DNA from: an uncultured Clostridia bacterium | Lineage (GTDB): Bacteria; Bacillota; Clostridia; Oscillospirales; Acutalibacteraceae | Direction: 5' to 3' | Assembly (NCBI GenBank): GCA_946186535.1 | Contig: CAMHNT010000120.1 | Span: 1-6,778 of the forward strand | DNA length: 6,778 nucleotides | Shown: in pieces, positions 1 to 5,538 of the stretch | Layout of the letters: each line of letters opens with the position of its first letter | Numbering within the stretch: position 1 is the first letter of the stretch | Notes under the pieces: model-generated | Told to the model about the DNA's origin: nothing | What the model saw: the letters and a program-made list of their open reading frames with translations, nothing else | The model's database searches: none | Program-made: the position numbers and the translations under genes

Positions 1-60
1 CTGCAAATGCCCTTGGGGTACCGTCAGGCGGTCTTTGTGCGGTGTTGCCTTAAAATAAGG
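1..60. other. GC-rich edge fragment, gene end or repeat edge
   Basis: The first 50 bases are 60% G+C, against about 25% in the following 60, so there is a sharp compositional boundary near position 52. All three plus-strand frames are open across it. The most protein-like frame starts at base 3 and reads ANALGVPSGGLCAVLP before a TAA at 51-53, which could be the tail of a gene entering from the left. A perfect 5-bp inverted repeat with a 3-nt loop, CCTTA-AAA-TAAGG, lies at 48-60, exactly at the boundary. The same text could be the end of a dispersed repeat or insertion element. Nothing here separates these options, so I do not call a gene. Confidence 0.2.
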
Positions 61-95
61 ATAGAAAAGTTTTTAGGTAATTGGAGCATATGAAA

Positions 96-124
96 ATATA
101 AATTCCCCGATATTCAATTTATAT
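96..124 (-). terminator. Weak AT-rich terminator for the membrane gene
   Basis: ATATAAATT (96-104) pairs perfectly with AATTTATAT (116-124) over 9 bp around an 11-nt loop. Read on the minus strand, the hairpin starts at the last base of the membrane-protein stop codon and is followed by a short T-run (TTTTC). The stem contains only A-T pairs and the T-tract is only four bases, so this would be an inefficient terminator at best. Confidence 0.3.
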
Positions 125-867
125 CAGGCTTTCTTTTGATTCAATTTCAGAAGAATCATAATTCCCACAAACGTAACCAGTGCGCCAAAGCTCATATTTG
201 ACATACGGATTCCGTTAAAAAGGCAGCTGTTCGGAGCGCTTTTAGACATTGCATTCAATAAAAATTTGAATATAAGAGGATTAAAAATACAAGCCCACCT
301 CGGAAGCACCGTTCTCTTTGATACAATATCCATGAAAATAACCGTACAGGAAATAATATACGGAATTATCAATAAAACCGCTACCGGCAGCACAACAAAT
401 TCCGCAAAAGACAAAGAATACGGCAGCAAATCGGGAGCAGAAGAAAGAGTGAATTCCGAAAAGTCCGAAATACTCCGAAACTCCATTTTCGCCGTACACA
501 TTACGGCGACGCATAAAAGATGAACCGCAGCGCCCCAGAACGCCATTGAATAAGATCCGGCTTTTATTATTTTTTCATGCTTTGAAGCTTTGGCGAATGA
601 CGAAGAACCAATAATCGCACCGACAGCACAAAAAACGAAGGAAGTGAACGGTATTCCCAAAGCACCGAAGATTGCCCCGAGTCCGTATCTCAAATCAGAC
701 AGTTCCGCACAGCCTGCAATAAGACTTCCATAATAGTTTCCGGTTTCAGGATAGACTGTCCATCCTAAAAATAAATCTCCGGCAAAGGATAGAATTCCTC
801 CCAAAATACCTATCCTCAGCAATTTTAACACTTTCGAATAACTATAATCTGTCCCTTTTGATTCCAT
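124..867 (-). CDS. Multi-pass membrane protein of unknown function
   Basis: This encodes 247 residues and I do not recognise a characterised function. The chain is strongly hydrophobic, with about six likely membrane segments: roughly 15-36, 60-88, 103-125, 149-179, 188-207 and 226-243. A short charged N-terminus comes before the first. That segment carries an intramembrane acidic residue in GDLFLGW (about 30-36). Together with the GAIFGALGIP stretch in segment two, this recalls a Firmicutes family annotated only as a domain of unknown function (DUF6796, from memory and unchecked). There is no signal peptidase site, ATPase motif or transporter signature. The start is well supported: on the minus strand AGAGGGG (874-880) lies 6 nt before the ATG. 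The gene is monocistronic and divergent from the LysR gene. Its promoter is wrapped in inverted repeats, which suggests regulated expression. The gene is intact; the product's role is open. Confidence 0.8.
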   Translation of the reverse strand: MESKGTDYSYSKVLKLLRIGILGGILSFAGDLFLGWTVYPETGNYYGSLIAGCAELSDLRYGLGAIFGALGIPFTSFVFCAVGAIIGSSSFAKASKHEKIIKAGSYSMAFWGAAVHLLCVAVMCTAKMEFRSISDFSEFTLSSAPDLLPYSLSFAEFVVLPVAVLLIIPYIISCTVIFMDIVSKRTVLPRWACIFNPLIFKFLLNAMSKSAPNSCLFNGIRMSNMSFGALVTFVGIMILLKLNQKKA

Positions 868-950
868 AAAAATCCCCTCTCTGTTCTTTAATTACTTTCG
901 ACCGCTTCCGAAATTGAAAACTCCCTACAGTTGTTAATCGGTTCAATGAG

Positions 951-966
951 GTTAGATGTTTCTAAC
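951..966 (-). promoter_or_regulatory. Perfect inverted repeat in start of leader
   Basis: GTTAGA (951-956) and TCTAAC (961-966) form a perfect 6-bp inverted repeat with a 4-nt centre. It lies just downstream of the predicted transcription start (near 971) of the minus-strand membrane gene. It directly abuts a second inverted repeat at 967-992. It could be a repressor operator or a 5' mRNA hairpin. The TTAG...CTAA arms loosely recall operators of DtxR/MntR-type metal regulators, but that is only a resemblance. Confidence 0.5.
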
Positions 967-992
967 TTGTTGCCATTATTATAAAGCAACAA
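967..992 (-). promoter_or_regulatory. Inverted repeat flanking the -10 element, likely operator
   Basis: TTGTTGC (967-973) and GCAACAA (986-992) are perfect 7-bp inverted arms separated by 12 bp. The -10 hexamer of the minus-strand membrane gene (978-983) sits in the middle of the 12-bp centre. A dimeric repressor bound to both arms would straddle the -10 and occlude RNA polymerase. There is no long T-run after it in either direction, so a terminator is a poor explanation. The regulator is not identifiable from the sequence. Confidence 0.5.
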
Positions 993-1006
993 ACAGGTTT
1001 TGCCAA
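978..1006 (-). promoter_or_regulatory. Promoter of the membrane-protein gene
   Basis: On the minus strand the -35 is TTGGCA (plus 1001-1006, 5 of 6 to TTGACA) and the -10 is TATAAT (plus 978-983, 6 of 6), with an ideal 17-bp spacer (984-1000). This is the closest match to the sigma-A consensus in this intergenic region. It predicts a start near 971 and a leader of about 105 nt before the ATG. Such a strong core promoter with symmetric elements at its -10 and start suggests a gene that is normally repressed and then released. Confidence 0.75.
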
Positions 1007-1018
1007 TTATAAAAATCC

Positions 1019-1034
1019 GTATCTTTTTACTATG
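1019..1034 (+). promoter_or_regulatory. Possible weak LysR site upstream of its own gene
   Basis: GTATCTTTTTACTATG matches the dyad region upstream of metE (2100-2115) at 12 of 16 positions without gaps. Like that site, it contains T-N11-A (T1020 to A1032). It is centred about 72 bp upstream of the predicted lysR start site, where LysR-type proteins commonly bind for autoregulation. The internal symmetry is poor and the surroundings are AT-rich, so chance similarity is a real alternative. Confidence 0.25.
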
Positions 1035-1063
1035 AAAAAATTCCGTTTAATAATATCGTTCTA

Positions 1064-1092
1064 TTGCTTTATTCAAAACTTCAGGCTATAAT
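1064..1092 (+). promoter_or_regulatory. Promoter of the LysR regulator gene
   Basis: TTGCTT at 1064-1069 (4 of 6 to the -35 consensus) and TATAAT at 1087-1092 (6 of 6) are separated by exactly 17 bp. This predicts a start near 1099 and an 80-nt leader before the ATG at 1181. The -10 is overlapped by a perfect AT-rich repeat, CTATA-ATAA-TATAG (1086-1099). That repeat may be a regulator contact or simply a by-product of the TATAAT sequence. Confidence 0.65.
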
Positions 1093-1131
1093 AATATAGA
1101 ATTTAAAATGAAAAAGTGCTTCAGAAAACTT

Positions 1132-1167
1132 GTGGCAGCGCCGTCCACGTGCTTGCTCTGCTGCACG
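1132..1167 (+). promoter_or_regulatory. GC-rich foldable leader of the LysR gene
   Basis: The stretch 1131-1170 is about 67% G+C inside an otherwise AT-rich leader and can fold in two competing ways. GTGGCAGC (1132-1139) can pair with GCTGCAC (1160-1166) with one bulged G. Alternatively CGTGC (1148-1152) pairs with GCACG (1163-1167). The second stem takes up the first base of the GAGGAG ribosome binding site (1167-1172). Alternative pairing right next to the binding site would allow translational control, but nothing here proves that it operates. Confidence 0.3.
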
Positions 1168-1180
1168 AGGAGTGAAATTT

Positions 1181-2092
1181 ATGACTTTACAACAATTACG
1201 ATATATCATAAAAATCGCCGAAACAGGCTCTATCACTACAGCTGCACAGCGGCTTTTTATCGCTCAGCCAAGTCTTTCAAAATCTGTTGCAGAACTTGAA
1301 AAGGAAATGGGAATAACCATCTTCAACAGAAGCAACCGGGGAGTCTATCTTTCCGAGGACGGCACAAAATTCCTGGCATATGCAAGGCAGATAGTTGAAC
1401 AGACCGAACTGCTTGAAAACGAATACAAATCCGCACCTCCTCCGAGAAGAGCCTTCGCCGTCTCGTCACAGCACTACGCCTTCGTAGTAAATGCATTCGT
1501 GGAGCTTGTGCGTGAATACGGTGAGAGCAAGTACGAATTTACTCTGAGAGAACTGAAAACCGCTGAGATTATCGAAGACGTGCGAACCTACAGAAGCGAT
1601 ATAGGAATACTTTTTCTGAGCAATTTCAACCGTGAGGTTATACGCCATATTCTCCAAAGCGAGGACATTCAGTTTACAAAGCTTTTTACTGCCGTTCCGC
1701 ACGTTTTCGTAAGTAAGGACAATCCGCTTGTCGGGAAAAAAAGTGTGACGCTGGATGATTTGAAAGAATTTCCTCGGCTGACCTACGACCAGGGTGTGAA
1801 AAATTCATTTTATTTTGCGGAGGAATTGCATATAACTGCCGAAAGTCCGAAGAATATCATTGTATCCGACAGAGCGACCCTGTTTAATCTGCTCATCGGT
1901 CTTGACGGCTACACCATTTCATCGGGCATTTTAAGTTCCGACCTGAACGGAGATAACATTGTGGCAATTCCGCTTGAGAGTAACGAAACAATGGAAATCG
2001 GCTATATTACAACTACTGACAGGCCTATGGGAAATATGACAAGCAGGTATCTTGAACACCTGAACAGTTATATTGCCAATTACACTCTTTGA
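1181..2092 (+). CDS. LysR-type regulator, probable activator of metE-metF
   Basis: This 303-residue protein has the standard LysR architecture and length. A winged helix-turn-helix occupies about residues 1-60, with recognition region GSITTAAQRLFIAQPSLSKS (16-35) followed by the linker-helix start VAELEKEMGITIFNR. A two-lobed effector domain runs from about residue 91 to 300. The SSQHYAF segment (95-101) opens the effector domain in a way seen in Firmicutes sulfur-amino-acid regulators (CmbR/MtaR type, from memory). The ATG at 1181 is chosen over an in-frame ATG at 1130 for two reasons: GAGGAG (1167-1172) lies 8 nt upstream, and LysR proteins characteristically begin MxLxQL. Its stop is 110 bp before metE in the same direction, with no terminator between. 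A candidate LysR operator sits in that gap. I infer that it senses a methionine-pathway metabolite such as homocysteine. The ligand and exact subfamily cannot be settled here. Confidence 0.9.
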   Translation: MTLQQLRYIIKIAETGSITTAAQRLFIAQPSLSKSVAELEKEMGITIFNRSNRGVYLSEDGTKFLAYARQIVEQTELLENEYKSAPPPRRAFAVSSQHYAFVVNAFVELVREYGESKYEFTLRELKTAEIIEDVRTYRSDIGILFLSNFNREVIRHILQSEDIQFTKLFTAVPHVFVSKDNPLVGKKSVTLDDLKEFPRLTYDQGVKNSFYFAEELHITAESPKNIIVSDRATLFNLLIGLDGYTISSGILSSDLNGDNIVAIPLESNETMEIGYITTTDRPMGNMTSRYLEHLNSYIANYTL

Positions 2093-2098
2093 CTCTGA

Positions 2099-2115
2099 TA
2101 TAGCTTTTAGCTATG
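2099..2115 (+). promoter_or_regulatory. Candidate MET-box operator upstream of metE
   Basis: ATAGCT (2100-2105) and AGCTAT (2109-2114) form a perfect 6-bp dyad with a TTT centre. It contains the LysR-type signature T-N11-A (T2101 to A2113). The 17-bp site TATAGCTTTTAGCTATG matches the streptococcal MET-box consensus for the LysR regulator MtaR/MetR (TATAGTTTSAAACTATA, as I remember it) at 12 of 17 positions, with TATAG and CTAT in the same register. It is centred about 67 bp upstream of the predicted metE start site, the usual place for the LysR recognition site. No T-tract follows it, so it is not a terminator for the upstream gene. Confidence 0.55.
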
Positions 2116-2136
2116 GCATTGCATGAATTTTAAGTA

Positions 2137-2167
2137 TTAACACATTCTCCGGAAATTATGTTATAGT
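2137..2167 (+). promoter_or_regulatory. Promoter of the metE-metF operon
   Basis: The best -35/-10 pair is TTAACA (2137-2142) and TATAGT (2162-2167), with a long 19-bp spacer. The start would be near 2174 and the leader about 29 nt. The -10 overlaps an AT-rich dyad TTATA-G-TATAA (2161-2171). A sub-optimal core with stretched spacing is what an activator-dependent promoter would show, in line with the upstream LysR site. The exact -10 is uncertain because TATAAA at 2167-2172 is an alternative. Confidence 0.45.
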
Positions 2168-2202
2168 ATAAACACCAACAAAACATACCGGAGGAATAGG
2201 AA

Positions 2203-4476
2203 ATGAAAACATCAATCATCGGCTATCCGAGAATCGGAGGCCTTCGTGAACTAAAATTTGCAAGCGAGAAGTATTTCAGAGGTGAAATAACTTCAGAGGT
2301 TCTTGAACAGACTGCAAAGGAAATCCGCCTTTACAACCTGAATCTTCAGAAAAACAGCGGTCTTGACTATATCCCGTCAAACGACTTTTCTTTCTATGAC
2401 GGAATTCTCGATACTGCGGTTCTTCTGAACGCTGTACCCGAGCGTTACAGACAGCTTGGACTTTCAGAACTTGACACCTATTTTGCAATGGCAAGAGGCT
2501 ATCAGGGCGACAAGGGCGACGTTAAGGCATTCGCAATGAAAAAGTGGTACAACACCAACTACCACTATATGGTGCCTGAAATTGATGATACAACTGAAAT
2601 TAGGTTAGTTGGAGCTAAGCCGCTCGACCTTTTCAACGAAGCGCTTGACAGCGGTGTAAAAACAAAGCCGGTTATTATCGGTGCATACACATTTCTTAAG
2701 CTCGCAAGATACACGGGCATTAAGAAAGCTTCCGACTTTGCAGATGCAGCTGCTGCCGCATATTCCGAACTGCTCGGAAAGCTCGGCGAACTCGGCGCAG
2801 AGTGGGTCCAGTTCGATGAACCTTCACTTGTTAAGGATATGACCGACGAGGACGTAAAGCTTTTTGCTGAACTGTATGAAAAGATACTTTCTCACAAGAG
2901 CGGAGTCAAGGTGCTTATTCAGACCTACTTTGGCGACGTTCGTGACTGCTATACTGAGCTTTGCGGTCTTGACGCTGACGGTATCGGACTTGACTTCACG
3001 GAGGGGAAAAAATCTCTTGAGCTTTTGAAGAAAAACGGTTTCCCGGCTGAAAAATTACTTTTTGCGGGAGTTGTCAACGGCAAAAACATCTGGCGCAACA
3101 ATTACTCTGACACTGCGTTCATCATTGATGAACTGAAAAAATATACGGACAATATTGTTCTGAGCACCTCCTGCTCCCTGCTGCATGTCCCCTGCACACT
3201 AAAAAATGAAAGCAAAATGAGCGACAGCTTTAAAAAATATTTTGCTTATGCGGAGGAAAAGCTCGGAGAGCTTTCGGAACTTAAGGTGATTTTCAATTCC
3301 GAAAATCCTGTTGAAACCGAGGAGTACAAACTCAATGCCGAGCTTCATAAAGTACCGAGAGGCGGCGAAAATTTGTCCGTTCAGGAAAAAGTTTCGCAGC
3401 TCAAAGAAAGCGATTTTGTCAGACTTCCCGTATTCGAAGACCGTGAGAAAATTCAGAAAAATCGTTTTAATCTTCCGCTCTTCCCAACAACCACAATAGG
3501 CTCGTTCCCTCAGACTGCCGATGTAAGAGCAAAGCGTTCCGCTTTTCGTAAGGGTGAGATTTCCGAAGTTGATTACAACGAATTCATTGAAGAGAAGATC
3601 GCAGACTGCGTAAAGCTTCAGGAGGAAATCGGTCTTGACGTTCTCGTTCACGGAGAATTCGAACGTAATGATATGGTAGAATATTTCGGAGAGTGTCTCG
3701 ATGGATACATCTTCACCGAAAAAGCCTGGGTTCAGTCCTACGGAACACGCTGCGTAAAGCCGCCTGTTGTATGGGGTGATATTTCGAGAGCAAAGCCGAT
3801 GACGGTGAAATGGTCGAAATACGCTCAGAGTCTCACTGAGAAACCAATGAAGGGAATGCTGACGGGTCCTGTTACAATTCTTAACTGGTCGTTCCCACGT
3901 GAGGACATATCTCTCAAAGAAAGTGCATATCAGATTGCTCTTGCGATTCGTGAGGAAGTTCTTGACCTTGAGGCTAACGGAATCGGCATTATTCAGGTTG
4001 ACGAGGCTGCTCTGCGTGAAAAGCTTCCGCTGCGTAAATCCGATTGGAACGAGGACTATCTTGACTGGGCTATTCCAGCTTTCAGACTTGTTCACAGCGG
4101 TGTGAAGTCCGAAACACAGATTCACACTCATATGTGTTACAGCGAATTTGCAGATATTATCAGGGATATTGATAATATGGACGCTGACGTTATTACATTC
4201 GAGGCTTCCCGTTCCGACCTCACAATACTCGATGTACTGAAGGAAAACAACTTCCGCACCGAGGTAGGACCGGGCGTCTATGATATTCACTCCCCAAGAA
4301 TTCCGTCAAAAGAGGAAATCAGATCGGCTCTGAACAAAATGCTCGGACGTATTCCTGCGGAAAAGCTGTGGGTAAATCCGGACTGCGGACTTAAAACACG
4401 AGGAAACGAGGAAACCGTACCAAGCCTTCGAAACCTTGTGAATGCCGCAGCAGAGGCAAGAAATGAAAACAGTTGA
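2203..4476 (+). CDS. metE: Cobalamin-independent methionine synthase MetE
   Basis: This cytoplasmic zinc enzyme transfers the methyl group of 5-methyltetrahydropteroyl-polyglutamate to homocysteine, giving methionine without vitamin B12. The 757 residues match the family length (753 in E. coli). The N-terminal barrel opens with IIGYPRIGGLRELKFA, and the catalytic C-terminal barrel starts near residue 428. The homocysteine-binding loop IGSFPQT is at 432-438, with the conserved HGEFER at 483-488 (Glu485) and VDE around Asp600. The four zinc ligands are His643 and Cys645 (IHTHMCY), Glu667 (FEASRSD) and Cys728 (NPDCGLKTRG). The proton-donor His696 is in YDIHSPRIP. All key residues checked are present, so the enzyme should be active. 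GGAGG (2190-2194) lies 8 nt before the ATG. It is first in an operon with metF, which makes its methyl donor. The leader is too short for a riboswitch. Identification is secure. Confidence 0.97.
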   Translation: MKTSIIGYPRIGGLRELKFASEKYFRGEITSEVLEQTAKEIRLYNLNLQKNSGLDYIPSNDFSFYDGILDTAVLLNAVPERYRQLGLSELDTYFAMARGYQGDKGDVKAFAMKKWYNTNYHYMVPEIDDTTEIRLVGAKPLDLFNEALDSGVKTKPVIIGAYTFLKLARYTGIKKASDFADAAAAAYSELLGKLGELGAEWVQFDEPSLVKDMTDEDVKLFAELYEKILSHKSGVKVLIQTYFGDVRDCYTELCGLDADGIGLDFTEGKKSLELLKKNGFPAEKLLFAGVVNGKNIWRNNYSDTAFIIDELKKYTDNIVLSTSCSLLHVPCTLKNESKMSDSFKKYFAYAEEKLGELSELKVIFNSENPVETEEYKLNAELHKVPRGGENLSVQEKVSQLKESDFVRLPVFEDREKIQKNRFNLPLFPTTTIGSFPQTADVRAKRSAFRKGEISEVDYNEFIEEKIADCVKLQEEIGLDVLVHGEFERNDMVEYFGECLDGYIFTEKAWVQSYGTRCVKPPVVWGDISRAKPMTVKWSKYAQSLTEKPMKGMLTGPVTILNWSFPREDISLKESAYQIALAIREEVLDLEANGIGIIQVDEAALREKLPLRKSDWNEDYLDWAIPAFRLVHSGVKSETQIHTHMCYSEFADIIRDIDNMDADVITFEASRSDLTILDVLKENNFRTEVGPGVYDIHSPRIPSKEEIRSALNKMLGRIPAEKLWVNPDCGLKTRGNEETVPSLRNLVNAAAEARNENS

Positions 4477-5320
4477 TATTTTTAAGAAAAAGACAGTTTT
4501 CTCTCTTGAGATATTTCCCCCGAGAGCCGATATGGGAGAAAAAGTCATTTATGATACATTAGACAAACTGTCGGACATTTCTCCCGATTTCATCAGCGTA
4601 ACTTACGGAAGGAACAGCGGAGAGAACGGCTGCCGTACTGTACGGATTGCGGCAGATGTAAAAGAAAAATACGGCATTGAAAGTATCGCACACCTCCCCT
4701 GCATCAGCTTTTCAAAAGAACAGATTACGGGAATTCTGGACAGCCTTAAGGACAACGGAATTGAAAATGTTCTTGCGCTGCGAGGCGACATTTCGGACGA
4801 TACCGTGCCGACAGGTGATTTCAGGCACGCTGACGAACTGATTTCGTTTATCAGAGAAAACTACGATTTTAATATTATTGCCGCCTGCTATCCGGAAACA
4901 CACCCCGAAAGTCAAAGCGCTGCGCATGATATCCGATTCTTAAAGAATAAAGTCGACTGCGGCGCAGACCACCTGATTACTCAGCTTTTCCTTGACAACA
5001 GTCATTTCTATTCCTTCAGGGAAAAAATCGCCATAGCAGGAATTGACGTTCCGATAGAAGCAGGAATTATGCCTGTTACAAACAAACGTCAGATTGAACG
5101 GATGGTTAAGCTGTGCGGTGTGGATCTTCCTCCCAAATTTGTACATATTCTCGAAAAGTACGGCGACAATGAAACGGCTCTGCGTGACGCAGGTATTGCA
5201 TACGCCGTCAACCAGATAACAGACCTTATTGCTCAGGGCGTCGACGGAATACATCTTTACACAATGAATAATCCATACGTTGCACACAGAATTTATGAAG
5301 CGGTACAAAATCTGATATAA
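4463..5320 (+). CDS. metF: Methylenetetrahydrofolate reductase MetF
   Basis: This FAD-dependent barrel enzyme reduces 5,10-methylene-tetrahydrofolate to 5-methyl-tetrahydrofolate, the methyl donor used by MetE. The 285 residues are slightly short of the 290-300 typical of bacterial MetF. Visible landmarks are the catalytic glutamate Glu16 in SLEIFPPR, a VTYGRNSGENG loop resembling the E. coli VTYGANSGE form, LRGD ending at Asp109, AACYPETHPES, ITQLFLD (172-178, with the folate-contacting Gln174), GIMPV and HLYTMN near the C-terminus. I place the start at ATG 4463 rather than the in-frame ATG at 4442. AGAGG (4452-4456) lies 6 nt before 4463, and MKTVDIFKKK is the natural family N-terminus. The gene therefore begins inside metE and overlaps its last 14 bases in another frame, which points to translational coupling and matched output. 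A terminator follows 18 bp after the stop. I see no MetV-like partner gene, so this is probably the stand-alone NAD(P)H-using type. Confidence 0.95.
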   Translation: MKTVDIFKKKTVFSLEIFPPRADMGEKVIYDTLDKLSDISPDFISVTYGRNSGENGCRTVRIAADVKEKYGIESIAHLPCISFSKEQITGILDSLKDNGIENVLALRGDISDDTVPTGDFRHADELISFIRENYDFNIIAACYPETHPESQSAAHDIRFLKNKVDCGADHLITQLFLDNSHFYSFREKIAIAGIDVPIEAGIMPVTNKRQIERMVKLCGVDLPPKFVHILEKYGDNETALRDAGIAYAVNQITDLIAQGVDGIHLYTMNNPYVAHRIYEAVQNLI

Positions 5321-5337
5321 ACCGATTAAATGAAAGA

Positions 5338-5385
5338 AGAGGCTTCGGAGCTGTTCCGGAGCCTCTGTTTGTCGGAAAATTTTTT
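5338..5385 (+). terminator. Intrinsic terminator of the metE-metF operon
   Basis: AGAGGCTTCGGA (5338-5349) pairs with TCCGGAGCCTCT (5355-5366): 12 bp with a single G-T wobble and a 5-nt loop. The tail immediately after is only moderately T-rich (GTTTGT), and a TTTTTT run follows at 5380-5385. The strong GC-rich stem lies 17 nt after the metF stop and clearly marks the operon end. Confidence 0.85.
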
Positions 5386-5462
5386 GTCTCTGCAAAGGCT
5401 GAAAGCATGCTGAACCTCATAGATTACTGCGGTTGATTGATCTCTTTGAATTCCCAAAAAAT

Positions 5463-5491
5463 TTGACAGCCGCATTAATATGTGATAAAAT
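5463..5491 (+). promoter_or_regulatory. Promoter of the YihY-family gene
   Basis: TTGACA (5463-5468) matches the -35 consensus exactly. After a 17-bp spacer, TAAAAT (5486-5491) matches the -10 at 5 of 6. The predicted start is near 5498, giving a leader of about 40 nt. The stretch 5386-5462, between the operon terminator and this promoter, shows no other element I can support. Near-consensus hexamers without visible symmetric sites suggest constitutive expression. Confidence 0.8.
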
Positions 5492-5538
5492 AGTTATTTA
5501 ATAGAGAACTTTGAAAAATGAACGGGAGCGTGCTTTTG

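Noticed and set aside
266..523. An 85-codon plus-strand frame opposite the membrane-protein gene, plus a second minus-strand frame over the same region
   Set aside because: Both lie inside the 124-867 gene, have no ribosome binding site, and their low-complexity translation looks like antisense of hydrophobic coding sequence.
2100..2114. The ATAGCT-TTT-AGCTAT dyad read as a terminator of the lysR gene
   Set aside because: The stem is only 6 bp and AT-rich and no T-tract follows it. Its position and T-N11-A pattern fit an operator better.
2093..2202. SAM riboswitch (S-box) or T-box leader before metE
   Set aside because: Only about 29 nt lie between the predicted start site and the ATG, and the whole gap is 110 bp. 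No S-box or T-box core motif and no terminator/antiterminator pair is visible.
3199..4290. A 363-codon open frame antisense to metE
   Set aside because: It is a shadow of metE codon structure. It has no supporting ribosome binding site or promoter and no recognisable protein features, while the plus-strand frame contains all MetE catalytic motifs.
4940..5395. A 151-codon minus-strand frame over metF and its terminator
   Set aside because: It reads through the terminator hairpin and antisense to conserved MetF motifs, with no start signals of its own.
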